Below are positions 62,432 to 64,000 of a stretch of DNA of 64,000 bases, piece after piece. The notes below the pieces were generated by a model. The model saw only the letters and a program-made list of their open reading frames with translations. It searched no databases and was not told the origin of the DNA. The stretch is taken from positions 56,742 through 120,741 of the forward strand of contig NZ_LMEO01000045.1 of assembly GCF_001426375.1 (NCBI RefSeq), given 5' to 3'. Both the position numbers and the translations under genes were made by a program. Origin of the DNA: Paenibacillus sp. Root444D2. GTDB taxonomy: Bacteria; Bacillota; Bacilli; Paenibacillales; NBRC-103111. Numbering within the stretch: position 1 is the first letter of the stretch; each line of letters starts with the position of its first letter.

Positions 62432-63571
62432 ATGAGAACTATCCTTGTTATTCTAATAGCTTTATCATTTGGGATAACCTCTGGCTGTACGCCGAATAAG
62501 GAAGTTAATGAGCCATCTCCAGATCAGACTTCAATTATACAAGTGGATATACCCTATACAATGGAAACAGTCGCCGAAGGTCTTAATGTCCCTTGGGAGA
62601 TGGATATCGCGAAGGATGGACGGATTTTTTTCACAGAAAGACCTGGTATGTTGCGTGTGATTGAGAAGGGTCTTCTGAACCCTGAGCCGCTAATCTCTTT
62701 CGAGGCCCCCTTCATCAGCGAAGGTGAGGGAGGATTGTTAGGGCTTGCGCTTGATCCCTCTTTTATGGAAAACCATTATATCTATGTCTATCACACCTAT
62801 CGAGTGAAGGATCAAGTCAACAATCGTGTGCTGAGACTTATCGAAAAAAATAACAATGCGCAGCTGGATAAAGTATTAATTTCCGGATTACCAGGGGCGG
62901 AAAACCATAACGGCGGAAGGATTAAAATTGGTGTCGATAAGCTGCTTTATATCACCTCTGGCGATCGGTATGATCCCCCTTTAGCTCAAGACCCAACTAG
63001 CACGGGAGGCAAAATATTACGAATTGCCCTAGACGGTTCTATACCTGCCTCTAATCCTTTTAAGAATTCACCCATCTACAGCATGGGACACCGTAACCCT
63101 CAAGGGCTCGCTTGGCATCCTGAAACAGGGAAATTGTACAGTTCCGAACATGGACAATCCTCACATGATGAGATTAACCTTATTGAACCTGGGGGCAATT
63201 ATGGTTGGCCATTAATTGAAGGTGAAATATCCTCGAGTCCAGAGAAAGCTAATCTAAAAACGCCAATCCTCCAAAGCGGAAAAGAAACGTGGGCACCATC
63301 AGGCGCAGCATTCGTTAGCAAAGGGCCTTGGAAAGGCAGCCTCTTGGTAGCAGGATTGCGGGGAGAACGGCTTCTAAAAGTAAACCTAAAAGGTCCAAAA
63401 TACGAAACTGTTACCAACGTGGAACATTTATTCCAAGGGAAATTCGGCAGGCTTCGCAATGTCTATGAAGGACCCGATGGATCACTATATCTCATGACGA
63501 ACAACCGTGACGGTCGCGGCAAGCCAAATAAAGGCGATGATAAGATCATTCGACTGAAGCCAAACTTTTGA
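62432..63571 (+). CDS. PQQ-dependent sugar dehydrogenase lipoprotein
   Basis: 379 residues. A lipoprotein signal (LIALSFGITSGC, Cys near 19) precedes a six-bladed propeller of the soluble aldose sugar dehydrogenase type (YliI-like). VPWEMDIAKDGRIFFTERPG, EGGLLGLALDPSF, ENHNGGRIKIGVDKLLYITS, GHRNPQGLAWHPETGKLYSS and SEHGQSSHDEINLI are family motifs. It oxidises sugars outside the membrane with PQQ. No pqq biosynthesis genes are seen here. ATG 62432 follows GGGGG. Single gene. Confidence 0.9.
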   Translation: MRTILVILIALSFGITSGCTPNKEVNEPSPDQTSIIQVDIPYTMETVAEGLNVPWEMDIAKDGRIFFTERPGMLRVIEKGLLNPEPLISFEAPFISEGEGGLLGLALDPSFMENHYIYVYHTYRVKDQVNNRVLRLIEKNNNAQLDKVLISGLPGAENHNGGRIKIGVDKLLYITSGDRYDPPLAQDPTSTGGKILRIALDGSIPASNPFKNSPIYSMGHRNPQGLAWHPETGKLYSSEHGQSSHDEINLIEPGGNYGWPLIEGEISSSPEKANLKTPILQSGKETWAPSGAAFVSKGPWKGSLLVAGLRGERLLKVNLKGPKYETVTNVEHLFQGKFGRLRNVYEGPDGSLYLMTNNRDGRGKPNKGDDKIIRLKPNF

Positions 63572-63607
63572 CTGCATAACTTAGTTGAATAACGTTGATT
63601 TAGTTTC

Positions 63608-63641
63608 TGCCCTTGCGCTTCCAAAAGATGCGTTTAGGGCA
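63608..63641 (+). terminator. Terminator after the sugar dehydrogenase
   Basis: TGCCCT pairs with AGGGCA, with an inner GCGC/GCG stem, followed by TTATTT. From 63642 to the end (359 bases) I see no convincing gene, only AT-rich sequence without a frame with a ribosome site. Confidence 0.6.
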
Positions 63642-64000
63642 TTATTTGTATATTTAAAGGGATGTCTTGGTTACCAATGTTGTAGTTTAGAGTCAATTTC
63701 GTAATTCAAAACCCTTGCTACATAAGGATTTATAGCGCATTCAAAAACAGTCACCTACCCAAGATATCCATTGGGTGCCAAGAATTTCATGTTGTTATTC
63801 TCCGTTTAAGTACTAGAAATCAGGGCATTTAAGTGGATAAATCCCTTTCTGAATTCTGTAATTGGTTTGAATGTCAATAGCTCGTACGATGTTTATCGCG
63901 CCTTGTGGGAAAATAGTGCTTTAATAGTGAAATTAGCTCCTTAAGGTTTATCCGACGATATTTCTATCGAATCCACACTTCATTTGAACGTTAAGAGTCT

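Noticed and set aside
63642..64000. Possible insertion sequence end at the right edge
   Set aside because: The AT-rich sequence has no visible terminal inverted repeat, transposase frame or target duplication.
1..64000. Prophage, transfer RNA or ribosomal RNA genes
   Set aside because: No phage structural genes, integrase, tRNA cloverleaf or rRNA sequence was recognised on reading.

Overview
The window looks like a chromosomal segment of a Paenibacillus-type, low-to-mid GC, spore-forming Firmicute. I base this on gene content, not on any search. It has two YesM/YesN-type two-component modules (kinases with PHFLYN boxes, AraC-type response regulators), Lpl-type sugar ABC transporters, GH35 and GH78 glycosidases, an IDEAL-domain protein, a ComFB-like protein, a sensor kinase of the Spo0B-like class, strong GGAGG ribosome sites and frequent TTG/GTG starts. 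I see no rRNA, tRNA, intact insertion sequence, prophage or CRISPR array.

Layout. 1-18.2 kb is a carbohydrate region read mostly leftwards. It holds a partial sugar-binding lipoprotein and its kinase/regulator pair, a decayed chemotaxis receptor, a GNAT acetyltransferase, a LacI regulator, a GH35/permease/permease/binding-protein operon, and a second module of binding lipoprotein, kinase and AraC regulator. 18.2-19.8 kb is a competence-flavoured cluster: an unlisted 56-residue peptide gene divergent from a ComA/LuxR-type response regulator, then a ComFB-like gene. 20-30.8 kb has a GH78 rhamnosidase, a DUF457-type membrane protein, an unknown secreted protein, a MocR remnant, an orphan sensor kinase, a short-chain dehydrogenase and a SWIM-SNF2 helicase. 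30.8-41.9 kb holds a secreted multi-SH3-like protein, GreA, glutamate racemase, a HAD phosphatase, a ClpP-like protease, a chemotaxis receptor, a MASE4-like PAS kinase, and an operon of a lactonase and an alkyltransferase-like protein.

41.9-50.1 kb has a TetR regulator divergent from an ABC exporter, a probable nuclease-fold/winged-helix fusion, and proline catabolism genes (P5C dehydrogenase, proline dehydrogenase) divergent from a sigma-54-type activator. 50.3-64 kb has a chromate transporter, a pair of lactonase-like enzymes, an MFS transporter, a KapD-like exonuclease, IDEAL and small proteins, two dehydrogenases, a secreted protein with five 96-residue Ig-like repeats, a Tat-exported Rieske protein, a metallo-beta-lactamase-fold hydrolase and a PQQ-type sugar dehydrogenase.

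Working picture: much of the left half imports plant-type oligosaccharides, senses them outside the cell and trims them inside. The most interesting items are: the small peptide with a C-terminal tryptophan beside a ComA-like regulator; four 19-bp palindromes (TGTTGTA-N5-TACAACA) spaced 51, 62 and 51 bp, so on one face of the DNA, upstream of a dehydrogenase gene; a family of hairpin-forming interspersed repeats in three intergenic regions; and the probable PDDEXK/winged-helix fusion.
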